Part shown: positions 17,133-25,551 of the stretch, piece after piece | Layout of the letters: each line of letters starts with the position of its first letter | Numbering within the stretch: position 1 is the stretch's first letter | From: Isachenkonia alkalipeptolytica | Lineage (GTDB): Bacteria > Bacillota > Clostridia > Peptostreptococcales > T1SED10-28 | Length of the DNA: 50,302 bases | Direction: 5' to 3' | Assembly: GCF_009910325.1 (NCBI RefSeq) | Contig: NZ_SUMG01000018.1 | Location: forward strand, 1 to 50,302 | Made by a program: the position numbers and the translations under genes | The notes under the pieces: generated by a model | The model's database searches: none | The model's input: the letters and a program-made list of their open reading frames with translations, nothing else | What the model was told of the DNA's origin: nothing

Positions 17133-17789
17133 ATGAGAAAATATAAGCTGAATAAAGAAGAGATCAAAACTGTACTGGAAATACTGAAGAAAAACTATCC
17201 CGATGCAAAAAGCGAATTAAGTTTTAAAAACCCATTTGAGTTATTAATTGCCACGATTATGGCGGCTCAATCCACGGATCGACAGGTGAACATTATTACA
17301 AAAAAACTTTTTGAACTATATCCGAGCCCAGAAGATATGGTAAAACTTTCGGAAGAGGAGTTAGGAAAGCTGATTAAGAGTAGCGGTTTTTACCGGAATA
17401 AAAGCAAAAATATATTGAAAGCCTGTGAAATTTTATTGAAAGAACATCAAGGAGAGGTTCCCAAAACCCGGGAAGAACTTGTAAAGCTACCGGGGGTAGG
17501 GAGAAAAACCGCGAACGTGGTAATAAGCAACGTTTTTGGACAGGACGCCATTGCCGTGGATACCCATGTTTTTCGAGTAACGAACCGCATCGGTATCGTA
17601 AAAGCAAAAACGGTAGAGGCCACGGAAGAGGAATTAATGAAAAAAATCCCGAAAGATTTATGGTCGGAAGCCCATCACTGGTTTATACTTCATGGAAGAA
17701 GAGTATGTAAGGCCCGCAAGCCTCTTTGTGAGATCTGTGAACTTCGTCAGTACTGCATATATAATCGAAAGCTCAGGAATGAATCCTAA
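17133..17789 (+). CDS. nth: Endonuclease III
   Basis: A bifunctional DNA glycosylase/AP lyase that removes oxidised pyrimidines. The helix-hairpin-helix LPGVGRKTANVV contains the catalytic lysine. The aspartate is in AVDTHVFRVTNR. The C-terminal 4Fe-4S motif C-x6-C-x2-C-x5-C is complete (CKARKPLCEICELRQYC). Length is 218 residues. The ATG at 17133 follows AAAGGGTGG; an in-frame GTG at 17124 lies within that site and is less likely. It starts only 12 bases after the DUF503 gene. Confidence 0.93.
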   Translation: MRKYKLNKEEIKTVLEILKKNYPDAKSELSFKNPFELLIATIMAAQSTDRQVNIITKKLFELYPSPEDMVKLSEEELGKLIKSSGFYRNKSKNILKACEILLKEHQGEVPKTREELVKLPGVGRKTANVVISNVFGQDAIAVDTHVFRVTNRIGIVKAKTVEATEEELMKKIPKDLWSEAHHWFILHGRRVCKARKPLCEICELRQYCIYNRKLRNES

Positions 17790-17806
17790 GTTGAAAGGAG
17801 TCCGGA

Positions 17807-19738
17807 ATGGAAAAAGAGTTTAATCAATACAATACTATTTTTGCCCTAGACATTGGTACCAATAGTGTGGTGGGTATTCTTGGAACTTCTAATGATCAAG
17901 AGTTTACTATTACTCATTCGGTAATAAAATTTCATAAAAAGAGAGCAATGGTAGATGGACAGATTCATGATATCCCCAGTGTTCTGGAAATCGTTCGAAA
18001 GGTTAAAGAGCAGTTGGAAAAAGAAGTAGGTTTTTCTTTAAAACAGGTTTCTATTGCGGCAGCAGGAAGAGCCCTAAGAACCATGAAGCTATCAGAAAGC
18101 ATCCCCCTTAATCAGAATCGTGAAATCACCAGGGATCAGATCAAGCTCCTGGAGTTCGAAGCCTTAAAAAAAGCTCATGAAAAAATGAATGTAATTCAGG
18201 ATAATCCCGCCAAGTATTTTTGCGTAGGTCACTCTTTAATAAAATTTGATCTTGATGAAATGGATATCACAAATCCCATCGGGCAAAAAGGAAAGGAGCT
18301 GACCGGGCATATTATCGCCACTTTTTTACCGGAAATCGTTGTGGAGAGCTTACATACTGTCATGGCAAAGGCAGGACTGGAGGTGGACTGCTTGACGTTA
18401 GAGCCCATTGCGGCGTTGGATATTATTGTGCCTGAGAACATAAGGCTTTTAAATATAGCCCTGGTAGATGTTGGTGCCGGTACTTCAGACATAGCAATTA
18501 CGAAAGATGGCACCGTAGTTGGGTATGGGATGACCGGCGTAGCGGGGGATGAGATCACCGAAGAAATTGCAAAGACTTTTCTTTTAGGATTTGATCAGTC
18601 GGAAGCCCTGAAATGCAAATTATCCAGTGGGGAAGAACACATTATTACTAATATAATTGGAGAAACCTTAAAAGTATCCACCAAGGAAGTCCTGGAGAAA
18701 ATTAGGGGCAGGATTGATTCTGTTGCTGAAAAAATTGCTAAGGAAATTATGGAGATCAATGGAAAAGCTACCAGTGCTGTTTTTCTTGTCGGCGGGGGAA
18801 GTCAAATTCCAGGAATTTCGGAAGGGATTGCCCGTCATCTTGGTTTGCCGGATAATCGAGTGGTAATGAAAACCATTGAAGATATTGAAGCTTTTACTTT
18901 TAACACGATAAACCTAACCGGTCCAGAGGCGATTACGCCTCTAGGAATCTTTCGAAAATCCATGAAGGACCATGGGGAAAATTTTATAGAAATCGACGTA
19001 AATAATAAAAGGTTAAAAATGTTTCAACGGAATAATCTTAAAGTAGGAGATGCTCTGGCTCTAGCCAACGTTGACCCAAGGACATTTATTCCAGGGGCTC
19101 CTAAAGAAGTAACGATAATCCTCGAGGGTCGAAAAATGCAAATTGCTTCTCCGGAAGACCAGAGTGTTTGTATTATTTTGAACGAAAGTATTGTAGGAAT
19201 TGACGCTCCGATTAAAAACCGGGATAGGATTCATATTGAGTACAACCACACAAGGAACAAGAGCACCTACACCTTAAGGACTTTATTACCGGAAAAGTGG
19301 CATGAAAACTACACATTTTATGTTAATGACCAAAAGAAGTCTCTTGACGCTAAGGTGGGAGAGCTTGATAAGATTGTCCTTTATAAAGAGGGGAACAGCG
19401 AAAATAGGGACCTAAAAGAGGGAGAAAACCCTTCAAAAGAAGTGATGGAAAAAAAATTTTTAGAAACTAATAAAGGAATGGGGAGAAACTTTGACCGGAA
19501 GGAAAGCGAAAAAAAGGATTCCGTTAAAAATCGGAAGCGAATAAAAATTCATGTTAATAAAAATCCGGTTGAGATTTTGACGAATAAATGGCCGGTGATT
19601 TTCACTGATATCTTTGATCATATCGACTTTGATCGCAAGGAAGCGAAAGGAAAGCTTGTGATGACGTTGAATGGAAGAAGAGCCGGTTTTTTGGATGAAT
19701 TACAAGAAGGAGACCATGTAGAGATATATTGGACATAA
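17807..19738 (+). CDS. FtsA-like actin-fold ATPase with long C-terminal extension
   Basis: A 643-residue protein. Residues 1-400 carry the FtsA/PilM fold: phosphate-1 ALDIGTNSVVGIL (near 14-26), an SHS2-type subdomain with KQVSIAAAGRALRTMKL, phosphate-2 ALVDVGAGTSDIAI and adenosine motif AVFLVGGGSQIPG. The C-terminal 240 residues are unlike FtsA. They look like two or three small beta-rich modules (for example IKIHVNKNPVEI and LNGRRAGFLDELQEGDHVEIYW-like sequence) linked by charged segments. Classical FtsA ends with a short membrane-binding helix; none is seen. Members are often called FtsA or PilM, but the role is unproven. ftsZ is not nearby. Confidence 0.75.
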   Translation: MEKEFNQYNTIFALDIGTNSVVGILGTSNDQEFTITHSVIKFHKKRAMVDGQIHDIPSVLEIVRKVKEQLEKEVGFSLKQVSIAAAGRALRTMKLSESIPLNQNREITRDQIKLLEFEALKKAHEKMNVIQDNPAKYFCVGHSLIKFDLDEMDITNPIGQKGKELTGHIIATFLPEIVVESLHTVMAKAGLEVDCLTLEPIAALDIIVPENIRLLNIALVDVGAGTSDIAITKDGTVVGYGMTGVAGDEITEEIAKTFLLGFDQSEALKCKLSSGEEHIITNIIGETLKVSTKEVLEKIRGRIDSVAEKIAKEIMEINGKATSAVFLVGGGSQIPGISEGIARHLGLPDNRVVMKTIEDIEAFTFNTINLTGPEAITPLGIFRKSMKDHGENFIEIDVNNKRLKMFQRNNLKVGDALALANVDPRTFIPGAPKEVTIILEGRKMQIASPEDQSVCIILNESIVGIDAPIKNRDRIHIEYNHTRNKSTYTLRTLLPEKWHENYTFYVNDQKKSLDAKVGELDKIVLYKEGNSENRDLKEGENPSKEVMEKKFLETNKGMGRNFDRKESEKKDSVKNRKRIKIHVNKNPVEILTNKWPVIFTDIFDHIDFDRKEAKGKLVMTLNGRRAGFLDELQEGDHVEIYWT

Positions 19739-19756
19739 AAATTTGGAGGCATAAAA

Positions 19757-20455
19757 ATGGATATGCGACTATATGATAAAGACGTGGATTGTCCGGTTTG
19801 TAAAAATTCATTTACAACTAAAAAAACCAGAAATCGACGACTGAAGGTAATAAAACGCCATGAAGACTTTTTTGTAGAATATGAAGGAATCAGTCCCATC
19901 CATTATCATGTTTGGGTGTGTCCTGAATGCGGATACAGCGCTACGGAATCAGAGTTTGATAATATTACAAAACAAGAAATACCAATTATACAGCAGGGGA
20001 TATCTTCGAAGTGGATAAAGAGAAGCTATGGAGGAATCCGTTCCCTGGAAGATGTGGAAAGCGCTTATAAATTGGCTTTGGCAACTGCGGCCTTGCTTCA
20101 AAAAAGTCAGGGTTACATCGGAGGGCTTTGCTTAAAACTGGCTTGGACCTACCGGGAAATGGGGTCGGATAAAGAGACGGTTTTTATGGAAAATGCTTTG
20201 AAAGCCTATAGTAAAGCCTATGAAAATGAGCCTTTACCCATCGAAACCATTGAAGAGGTGCCCATGATCTATTTGATCGGAGAACTAAACCGAAAGCTCG
20301 GAAATTACCAACAAGCCATTAACTGGTTCGGGAAAGTAGTGGATCACAAGGAGATAAAATACCATCGGAATATTAAACTGAAAGCCCGGGAACAATGGCG
20401 TCTGGCAAAGGAAGCCTACAATCAAAAAAGAAAGGCCTCTCAGGAGTGTCCTTAG
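19757..20455 (+). CDS. DUF2225 family zinc-binding protein
   Basis: A 232-residue protein. The N-terminus has two CxxC knuckles (CPVC near residue 11 and CPEC near residue 56) that probably bind zinc. The C-terminal half is helical with TPR-like character (YSKAYENEPLP, YLIGELNRKLGNYQQAINWFGKVV). This arrangement is that of DUF2225, a common clostridial family without assigned function. It begins 18 bases after the FtsA-like gene and ends in the bidirectional terminator. Confidence 0.85.
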   Translation: MDMRLYDKDVDCPVCKNSFTTKKTRNRRLKVIKRHEDFFVEYEGISPIHYHVWVCPECGYSATESEFDNITKQEIPIIQQGISSKWIKRSYGGIRSLEDVESAYKLALATAALLQKSQGYIGGLCLKLAWTYREMGSDKETVFMENALKAYSKAYENEPLPIETIEEVPMIYLIGELNRKLGNYQQAINWFGKVVDHKEIKYHRNIKLKAREQWRLAKEAYNQKRKASQECP

Positions 20456-20470
20456 GAAAAGCCTTTCTTT
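20430..20470. terminator. Bidirectional terminator between DUF2225 gene and perR
   Basis: An outer stem GAAAGGC (20430-20436) with GCCTTTC (20461-20467) encloses a smaller AGGA/TCCT hairpin and overlaps the DUF2225 stop codon. T-rich flanks follow on the plus strand and A-rich flanks precede it, so it could also serve perR. Confidence 0.6.
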
Positions 20471-20493
20471 ACTATTCTTTTCTAAAAAAGCAA

Positions 20494-20910
20494 TTAAGAT
20501 TTTTGAATACAGTCGGGACAGTAGCCATAAAAGTTTAGCTGTTGTTTTTCAATTTGGTAACCGGACAGGGCTTCCACCTGTTGGCCAAGATCGGAGAACG
20601 GATGCTCATCAAGATCTTCTACTTTCTTACAGTTCGAACAAATGAGGTGGGGATGGGGTTTGGAGTTGCCATCATAGCGAAAACTGTTTTCCTCCACATT
20701 AATCGCCTGAATCAAGCCGAGGGATACGAATAATTCTAAGGATTTGTAAACTGTTGCTAGGCTGATTGTGGGATACTTGGGAGACAGTTGTTTGTAGATG
20801 GTCTCCGCATTGGGATGGGTTTTGGTGTCTTTAAGGGTTTCGTAAATAGCAATACGTTGAAGGGTGACCTTACAGTCATTTTCTTTCAAAGTTTCGATCA
20901 GTTTGTTCAT
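20494..20910 (-). CDS. perR: Fur family peroxide-responsive repressor PerR
   Basis: A 138-residue metalloregulator. The N-terminal winged helix includes LATVYKSLELF. The structural zinc cysteines are C91/C94 and C131/C134. The regulatory metal ligands of PerR are all present by alignment: H32, D80, H86, H88 and D99. The aspartate at D80 (FRYDG) is the residue that separates PerR from Fur. It presumably represses peroxide-defence genes until its metal site is oxidised. A PerR-box-like palindrome in its upstream region suggests autoregulation. Confidence 0.88.
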   Translation of the reverse strand: MNKLIETLKENDCKVTLQRIAIYETLKDTKTHPNAETIYKQLSPKYPTISLATVYKSLELFVSLGLIQAINVEENSFRYDGNSKPHPHLICSNCKKVEDLDEHPFSDLGQQVEALSGYQIEKQQLNFYGYCPDCIQKS

Positions 20911-20953
20911 GGTTACACCACCTTTTAAATTTTAAACGATCATAACGGATTCT

Positions 20954-20968
20954 TTATATTAAGTATAA
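20954..20968. promoter_or_regulatory. Probable PerR box
   Basis: The 15-base palindrome TTATATTAAGTATAA differs from the Bacillus PerR consensus TTATAATNATTATAA at only two of 14 defined positions. It lies 44 bases upstream of the perR start and about 100 bases before the divergent DUF362 gene, so it could control both. Confidence 0.65.
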
Positions 20969-21067
20969 AACAACGTTAAAGCTTTGTCAATTTCAATAGA
21001 TAAATAATCTTAAAAGAATATGATTTTTATTACAGATAAATCCAAAGTGAAAGAAATAGGTGATCAA

Positions 21068-22225
21068 ATGAATACGGTTTCTTTACAACCCTGTGATCAA
21101 TATCAGTATCTGGAAGTGAAAGAGGCTATAAATAAAAACATTGAAGATTTAGGAGGGCTTACCAAGTATGTAAAACCAAAGGAAAAAATACTGTTAAAAC
21201 TAAACCTGTTGATGAAAAAAAATCCTGAGGAAGGGGTTACCACACATCCAATATTTGTAAAAGCTTTGGGAGATATCCTTAAAGAATATGGCTGTGATAT
21301 TATTATTGCAGACAGTCCCGGGGGACCCTTTAACAAAACCTTGCTCCGGGGGGTTTATAGAGTCTGCGGAATAGAAGCAATGGCAGAGCATAGTGGCTTT
21401 GAATTAAACTATAATACAGCGGAAATTACAAAACCCAACCCCGGTGCTGAAATATTAACGGATATCACTGCTATAGAAGTGCTTGAACAGGTGGATAAAG
21501 TGATTTCTGTATCAAAACTGAAGACCCATGGGATGATGAAGTTTACAGGAGCGGTAAAAAACATGTATGGAATTGTTCCTGGGCTGATCAAAGCGGAGTA
21601 TCACTTTCAGTACCCGGAACTGAAAAACTTTTCCAATATGTTAGTGGATGTCTGCAACTATAAAACCCCGGTACTTTCATTTATGGATGGTATTATAGGA
21701 ATGGAAGGGGAAGGGCCTTCCGCTGGGGATCTTAGAAAAGTAGGGGCAGTGATTGGTTCATCCAGCCCCTATGCTTTAGACGTTGTGGCCTGTCAGTTGG
21801 TTAATATCGATCCTTTCACAGTTCCTACAATACTGCGATCTGTTGAAAGAGGGCTGCTTGATCAGGACTTTGCTAAGATAAATATCCAGGGGATCCTTCC
21901 TGAAAACTTTATGTTAGAACCGTTCAAAACACCGGATATTGTTGATCTGAATTTTGCAAAAGGGAGGGTCCCTCAATTCTTGGAGGGTCCCATAAACAGT
22001 GTTTTATTACCAAAACCCACTTTTGATCATGAGCAGTGTATTTCCTGCGGGGACTGTGCAAAAGTCTGTCCGGCCCAAGTGATCCGAATGAAAAATAAAA
22101 AACCCTATGCAGATTTGAGGAACTGCATAAGGTGTTTTTGCTGCCAGGAATTATGCCCTGTTAAAGCAGTACATGTCAAACACTCTTTACTAAAAAGATT
22201 ATTTTTTAGTGGGAAGAAAGATTAG
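21068..22225 (+). CDS. DUF362 protein with C-terminal 2x[4Fe-4S] ferredoxin domain
   Basis: A 385-residue protein. Residues 1-300 form a DUF362 domain (ILLKLNLLMKKNPEEGVTTH, IIADSPGG, VISVSKLKTHGMMKFTGAVKN). The C-terminus holds two ferredoxin motifs, CISCGDCAKVCP and CIRCFCCQELCP. The architecture suggests a redox or iron-sulfur-related function; no reaction is known. The ATG at 21068 after ATAGGTGAT gives the normal family N-terminus; an ATG at 21020 adds 16 unsupported residues. The gene diverges from perR across a PerR-like box. Confidence 0.85.
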   Translation: MNTVSLQPCDQYQYLEVKEAINKNIEDLGGLTKYVKPKEKILLKLNLLMKKNPEEGVTTHPIFVKALGDILKEYGCDIIIADSPGGPFNKTLLRGVYRVCGIEAMAEHSGFELNYNTAEITKPNPGAEILTDITAIEVLEQVDKVISVSKLKTHGMMKFTGAVKNMYGIVPGLIKAEYHFQYPELKNFSNMLVDVCNYKTPVLSFMDGIIGMEGEGPSAGDLRKVGAVIGSSSPYALDVVACQLVNIDPFTVPTILRSVERGLLDQDFAKINIQGILPENFMLEPFKTPDIVDLNFAKGRVPQFLEGPINSVLLPKPTFDHEQCISCGDCAKVCPAQVIRMKNKKPYADLRNCIRCFCCQELCPVKAVHVKHSLLKRLFFSGKKD

Positions 22226-22992
22226 TACTGTAGAATAAAATGCTCCAATGGATGGGCAATGCTTTGAAAAATTTCCGGAAAGTTACATTGGGACTTATAT
22301 TCCTTTGTTATGGAATAATTCTTACGAAAGTGAAGAGGGAACATTATTTTCGGTGTAATTTCTTTTAAGAAAGCATTGCCGGCCAGGGCATAGAACTCCT
22401 CAAGTCTTGGGTCTATGGGAACAAAGCCGATATCCAGCGTTGAGTTCTTCGCAATCAAATGGTTTTTGAGTTTATTGATTTCTGCTAAAAAGTCTTTCTT
22501 TTCCTGCAACTTCTCTTCTTCGGAGAAATTTTTCCAATGCCACCAGTTTAAATCTCCGCTGTGAAAGATTAATTTGTTTTCTGGGGGAATTTCAATTAAG
22601 TATGAAACCCCTTGGTCCGTAGAGCCAAAGGTCTTGACTCGTAAACCGTCAATTACAAAGTCCTGATAAGACCGGCAAAGGGTGATGTTGCTGTGAGCCT
22701 GATGATATGTCTTTAAATCGTCGCTGAACACATATCGGGTCATGCCCTGTGAACTTTGAAAATCTTGAGTGAGGATCTTTTGGGTAAAGTGGTCGGGATG
22801 ACCATGGGTTGCGAAATAATAAAAATCCTTATGCCCATGATGTCGTAGAAGCTTTAAAAATTCTTTTTCATCAAATGCGCCGTTTTCATGAAAATAATCG
22901 AAGATAAGAAGTTTTTCTTCGGTTTCAATCATTACCCCGCTGTGGTAAATATGAGTGATATTAAAGGTGCTTTGATTTTCAGGAGTGTTCAT
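22222..22992 (-). CDS. Metallo-beta-lactamase-fold hydrolase
   Basis: A 256-residue protein of the MBL fold. The zinc motif appears as THGHPDHF (near residue 60), with THIYHSGVMIE at the N-terminus, FHSGDLNWWHW in the middle and PLHFRKNY near the C-terminus supplying further histidines. It resembles UlaG/YtnP-like MBL hydrolases of unknown substrate. GGCGGTGGG precedes the ATG. Its 3' end overlaps the end of the convergent DUF362 gene by 4 bases, and no terminator lies between them. Confidence 0.8.
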   Translation of the reverse strand: MNTPENQSTFNITHIYHSGVMIETEEKLLIFDYFHENGAFDEKEFLKLLRHHGHKDFYYFATHGHPDHFTQKILTQDFQSSQGMTRYVFSDDLKTYHQAHSNITLCRSYQDFVIDGLRVKTFGSTDQGVSYLIEIPPENKLIFHSGDLNWWHWKNFSEEEKLQEKKDFLAEINKLKNHLIAKNSTLDIGFVPIDPRLEEFYALAGNAFLKEITPKIMFPLHFRKNYSITKEYKSQCNFPEIFQSIAHPLEHFILQY

Positions 22993-23063
22993 TGTTACCC
23001 ACCGCCTTTATGAAATAGTTTTAAAGAATATACAATAAATCATACCCATTTATTTAAGCTTTA

Positions 23064-23092
23064 TAGACATTTATCCCGGGGTAGAGTAAAAT
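23064..23092 (+). promoter_or_regulatory. Probable promoter of trmL
   Basis: TAGACA (23064-23069), a 17-base spacer, TAAAAT (23087-23092), 60 bases upstream of the trmL start. Confidence 0.5.
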
Positions 23093-23154
23093 GTTGTATT
23101 AGTAATCCCGCAAGAATTAAGTAATTAAGAAGCAGATTATAAAGGAGATGGATC

Positions 23155-23649
23155 ATGTCGTTGAATATCGTATTATTAGAACCGGAAATCCCTCAAAACA
23201 CCGGTAATATCGCTAGAACCTGTGTCGTAACCGATACCACTTTACACATCATCGGGCCTATTAAGTTTTCCCTCGAAGAAAAGGCAGTAAAACGGGCGGG
23301 CCTCGATTATTGGAGTTCTTTAAAAGTTTATTACTACAAAAACTATCAAGAATTTAATCAGAAGCATCAGGATAAAAACATCTTTTATGCAACGACCAAA
23401 ACTCATCGCCTCTACAGTGATGTCAATTATCAAAGCTATGAGGATCTGTATATCATGTTTGGAAAAGAAAGCAAAGGGATCCCTGAGAAGATTTTAAGAG
23501 AAAGTCCTGAAAACAATATCACCATACCCATGATGCAAATTGAAAAAGCCCGTTCCCTTAATTTATCGAATGCATGCGCAGTCGTGATTTATGAAGTATT
23601 AAGGCAATGGAACTTTCCTATGATGTTGAAAGAGGATTCGGATTTTTAG
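23155..23649 (+). CDS. trmL: tRNA (cytidine(34)-2'-O)-methyltransferase TrmL
   Basis: A SPOUT-class SAM methyltransferase that methylates the 2'-hydroxyl of wobble nucleotide 34 in leucine tRNAs. At 164 residues it has the minimal TrmL length. Motif 1 is LLEPEIPQNTGNIART (near 6-21), motif 2 MFGKESKGIPEKIL, and motif 3 IPMMQIEKARSLNLSNACAVVIYE, which forms the trefoil knot. The ATG follows AAAGGAGATGG. It stands alone between two promoters. Confidence 0.93.
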   Translation: MSLNIVLLEPEIPQNTGNIARTCVVTDTTLHIIGPIKFSLEEKAVKRAGLDYWSSLKVYYYKNYQEFNQKHQDKNIFYATTKTHRLYSDVNYQSYEDLYIMFGKESKGIPEKILRESPENNITIPMMQIEKARSLNLSNACAVVIYEVLRQWNFPMMLKEDSDF

Positions 23650-23719
23650 GTGGAGAATAGAGGAAATTAATATTAAAAAGAAGTTCGTTAAAAAAATATT
23701 AAAATTTCATTAAAAGTTA

Positions 23720-23748
23720 TTGCTCTTTTAAATTATCTATATTATAAT
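23720..23748 (+). promoter_or_regulatory. Promoter of the glycine reductase operon
   Basis: TTGCTC (23720-23725), a 17-base spacer, TATAAT (23743-23748), placing the transcript start near 23755, just before the glycine riboswitch. Confidence 0.7.
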
Positions 23749-23774
23749 GACTGTGAAGTTAAAAATTCATAGCA

Positions 23775-23976
23775 GAACACTGGATGAAGAGTGTGGGAGA
23801 GACTCGGGAAACAACCCGGGCGCCGAAGGAATAAACTAAAAACCCCATTTTTTAGTGAATCTCTCAGGCAAAAGGACCGTACTTGGACAGTTCTCTGGAA
23901 AGCACATAAAGTGCACCGAAGGAGCAAAGCCCAAGACATTTTGGGAATAAACTCTCAGGTAAATCGAACAGAGTGG
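23775..23976 (+). promoter_or_regulatory. Tandem glycine riboswitch
   Basis: Two consecutive glycine aptamers. The first (about 23791-23888) has GGGAGAGACTC, GCGCCGAAGGA and ATCTCTCAGGCAAAAGGACCG. The second (about 23889-23976) has TTCTCTGGAAAG, GCACCGAAGGAGCAAAGCC, AAACTCTCAGGTAAA and CAGAG. These are the conserved blocks of the gcvT-type RNA. P1 of aptamer 2 pairs CTCTG (23893-23897) with CAGAG (23969-23973). It precedes the grd operon, so glycine most likely turns on its own reduction. Confidence 0.95.
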
Positions 23977-24018
23977 ATTATGCAACCGGGCGTTGTCATA
24001 GTTCCTCTGTTTTTGTTT
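23967..24018 (+). terminator. Riboswitch-controlled terminator
   Basis: AACAGAG (23967-23973) can pair with CTCTGTT (24005-24011), extended by GGA with TTC and an inner ATG-CAAC / GTTG-CAT stem around CGGGC, followed by a T-rich tail (24010-24018). The 5' arm is the same sequence that closes P1 of aptamer 2, so the two folds exclude each other. This predicts antitermination when glycine is bound. Confidence 0.75.
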
Positions 24019-24064
24019 GTATAAATTGAAAGAAATTTCTTTCAAAAAGAAAAGGAGGGTGGGC

Positions 24065-24445
24065 GTGAATTATTTGCTTGTAACCAATAATCCTTTAGTA
24101 AAAAGCATGTATCAAAACAGAAAATTCCTGCTATATCTTGATGGAAGTTACCTGGAGGTTTTATACTATGCCCGGGACCAAATTCATAAAGGGCACGAAC
24201 TTTTATCTCATCCTCTTTCGGGAAGTATTAAGCCAAATGAAACACCGTATAAAAGTCTTCTTATTTCAAGGAAGGCAAAATCCTTGAATTACCAATCGGT
24301 AACAATGATTGAAGACAGTATAGAAACCACAAAAAAATTTTTTTCTATTCAAGACCGCACCCAAGGTCTTAGGCAAGATCTTTTAAGTGATTTTCAGGAA
24401 ATTGATTATCATTTAATCAAAGGAGCTTTAGAGTCAGCGAAGTAG
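24065..24445 (+). CDS. grdX: GrdX family protein
   Basis: A 126-residue protein of the GrdX family, found at the head of glycine reductase operons. Family features are the N-terminal NYLLVTNNPLV, a YLDGSYLEVLYYARDQIHKGHELLSHPLSGS block with P, N and Y conserved, and the following NETPYKSLLIS. Its function is unknown; a regulatory or assembly role in glycine reduction is only inferred from position. The GTG at 24065 lies 5 bases after AAGGAGGGTG; the frame extends upstream to 24017 but without a ribosome binding site. It is the first gene after the riboswitch terminator. Confidence 0.9.
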   Translation: MNYLLVTNNPLVKSMYQNRKFLLYLDGSYLEVLYYARDQIHKGHELLSHPLSGSIKPNETPYKSLLISRKAKSLNYQSVTMIEDSIETTKKFFSIQDRTQGLRQDLLSDFQEIDYHLIKGALESAK

Positions 24446-24518
24446 TCGGCGTTTCAAGCATAAGCTTGAGTATATATACTTATGAAAACCATCAAAAATC
24501 AAATCAAGGGGTGAAAGC

Positions 24519-25466
24519 ATGGAAAAAATTTATGACGTTATTATTATTGGCGCAGGACCTTCAGGTTTAACCGCAGGATTATATGCAGCAAGGGATCGAA
24601 TGTCTACCCTAGTATTGGAAAAAGAGAAGCCCGGCGGCCAAATCGCCACCACCGATGAAGTTGCCAACTATCCAGGGTCCATTGAAAATGCCACAGGGCC
24701 GGATCTAGTAGCAAGAATGGTGGAACAATGTAAAGAATTTGGTGCAGAGATTGAAAAAGACACCATTCAAGAAGTTAACCTAGAAGATAAAATCAAAGTT
24801 CTTACAGGAGATAAAGGAACGTATAAAGCAAAATCTGTAATTGTAGCGACGGGTGCAACTCCACGAAAACTAGGTGCTCCCGGAGAAGTTGAGTTAACGG
24901 GTAAAGGGGTTTCCTACTGTGCGACTTGTGATGCAGATTTCTTCAGTGACTTTGAAGTGTTTTGCATTGGAGGCGGAGACTCTGCCGTGGAAGAAGCCAT
25001 CCACTTATCAAAATTCGCCCGAAAAGTTACCATTGTCCATCGACGTGAAGAACTAAAAGCGGCGAAGTCAATTCAGGAAAAAGCTTTTAAAAATGAGAAA
25101 ATTGACTTTATCTGGAACACGCAAGTTAAAGAGATTAAAGGGGACGGCATGGTAGAATCTATTGTGTTTGAAAACCTGAATACTGGGGAAGTTACTGAAC
25201 ACGAAGCAGATGAGGAAGACGGAACTTTTGGAATCTTCATATTTGTAGGTTACATTCCAGAAACCGATTTATTTAAAGGAAAAATGGAGTTATCTAAGGC
25301 GGGATACATTATTACAAATGATAATATGCATACCGACATACCGGGAGTATTTGCAGCGGGGGATGTTCGTGAGAAAACCCTAAGACAGGTAGCTACTGCC
25401 GTAGGAGATGGAGCTGTTGCCGCTATCCAAGCGGAAAAATATATTGAACACGCTTTTGAAGAATAG
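24519..25466 (+). CDS. trxB: Thioredoxin reductase of the glycine reductase system
   Basis: A flavoprotein passing electrons from NAD(P)H to thioredoxin TrxA. It has an N-terminal FAD motif GAGPSGLTAGLYAA (residues 11-24), an NAD(P)-domain GGGDSAVEEA and the redox-active pair in YCATCDADF. The C-terminal FAD block AAGDVREKTLRQVATAVGDG is intact. Length 315 residues. Grd-linked thioredoxin reductases may prefer NADH; the HRREEL following the Gly motif does not settle this. The gene lies between grdX and trxA. Confidence 0.94.
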   Translation: MEKIYDVIIIGAGPSGLTAGLYAARDRMSTLVLEKEKPGGQIATTDEVANYPGSIENATGPDLVARMVEQCKEFGAEIEKDTIQEVNLEDKIKVLTGDKGTYKAKSVIVATGATPRKLGAPGEVELTGKGVSYCATCDADFFSDFEVFCIGGGDSAVEEAIHLSKFARKVTIVHRREELKAAKSIQEKAFKNEKIDFIWNTQVKEIKGDGMVESIVFENLNTGEVTEHEADEEDGTFGIFIFVGYIPETDLFKGKMELSKAGYIITNDNMHTDIPGVFAAGDVREKTLRQVATAVGDGAVAAIQAEKYIEHAFEE

Positions 25467-25551
25467 TTAAGGTTATATTTCACTTCTTAGTGAATTATAT
25501 AATAAAAAATAAATAAAGCCTAAAATCAACCCTTTCAAGGAGGTGAATGAA

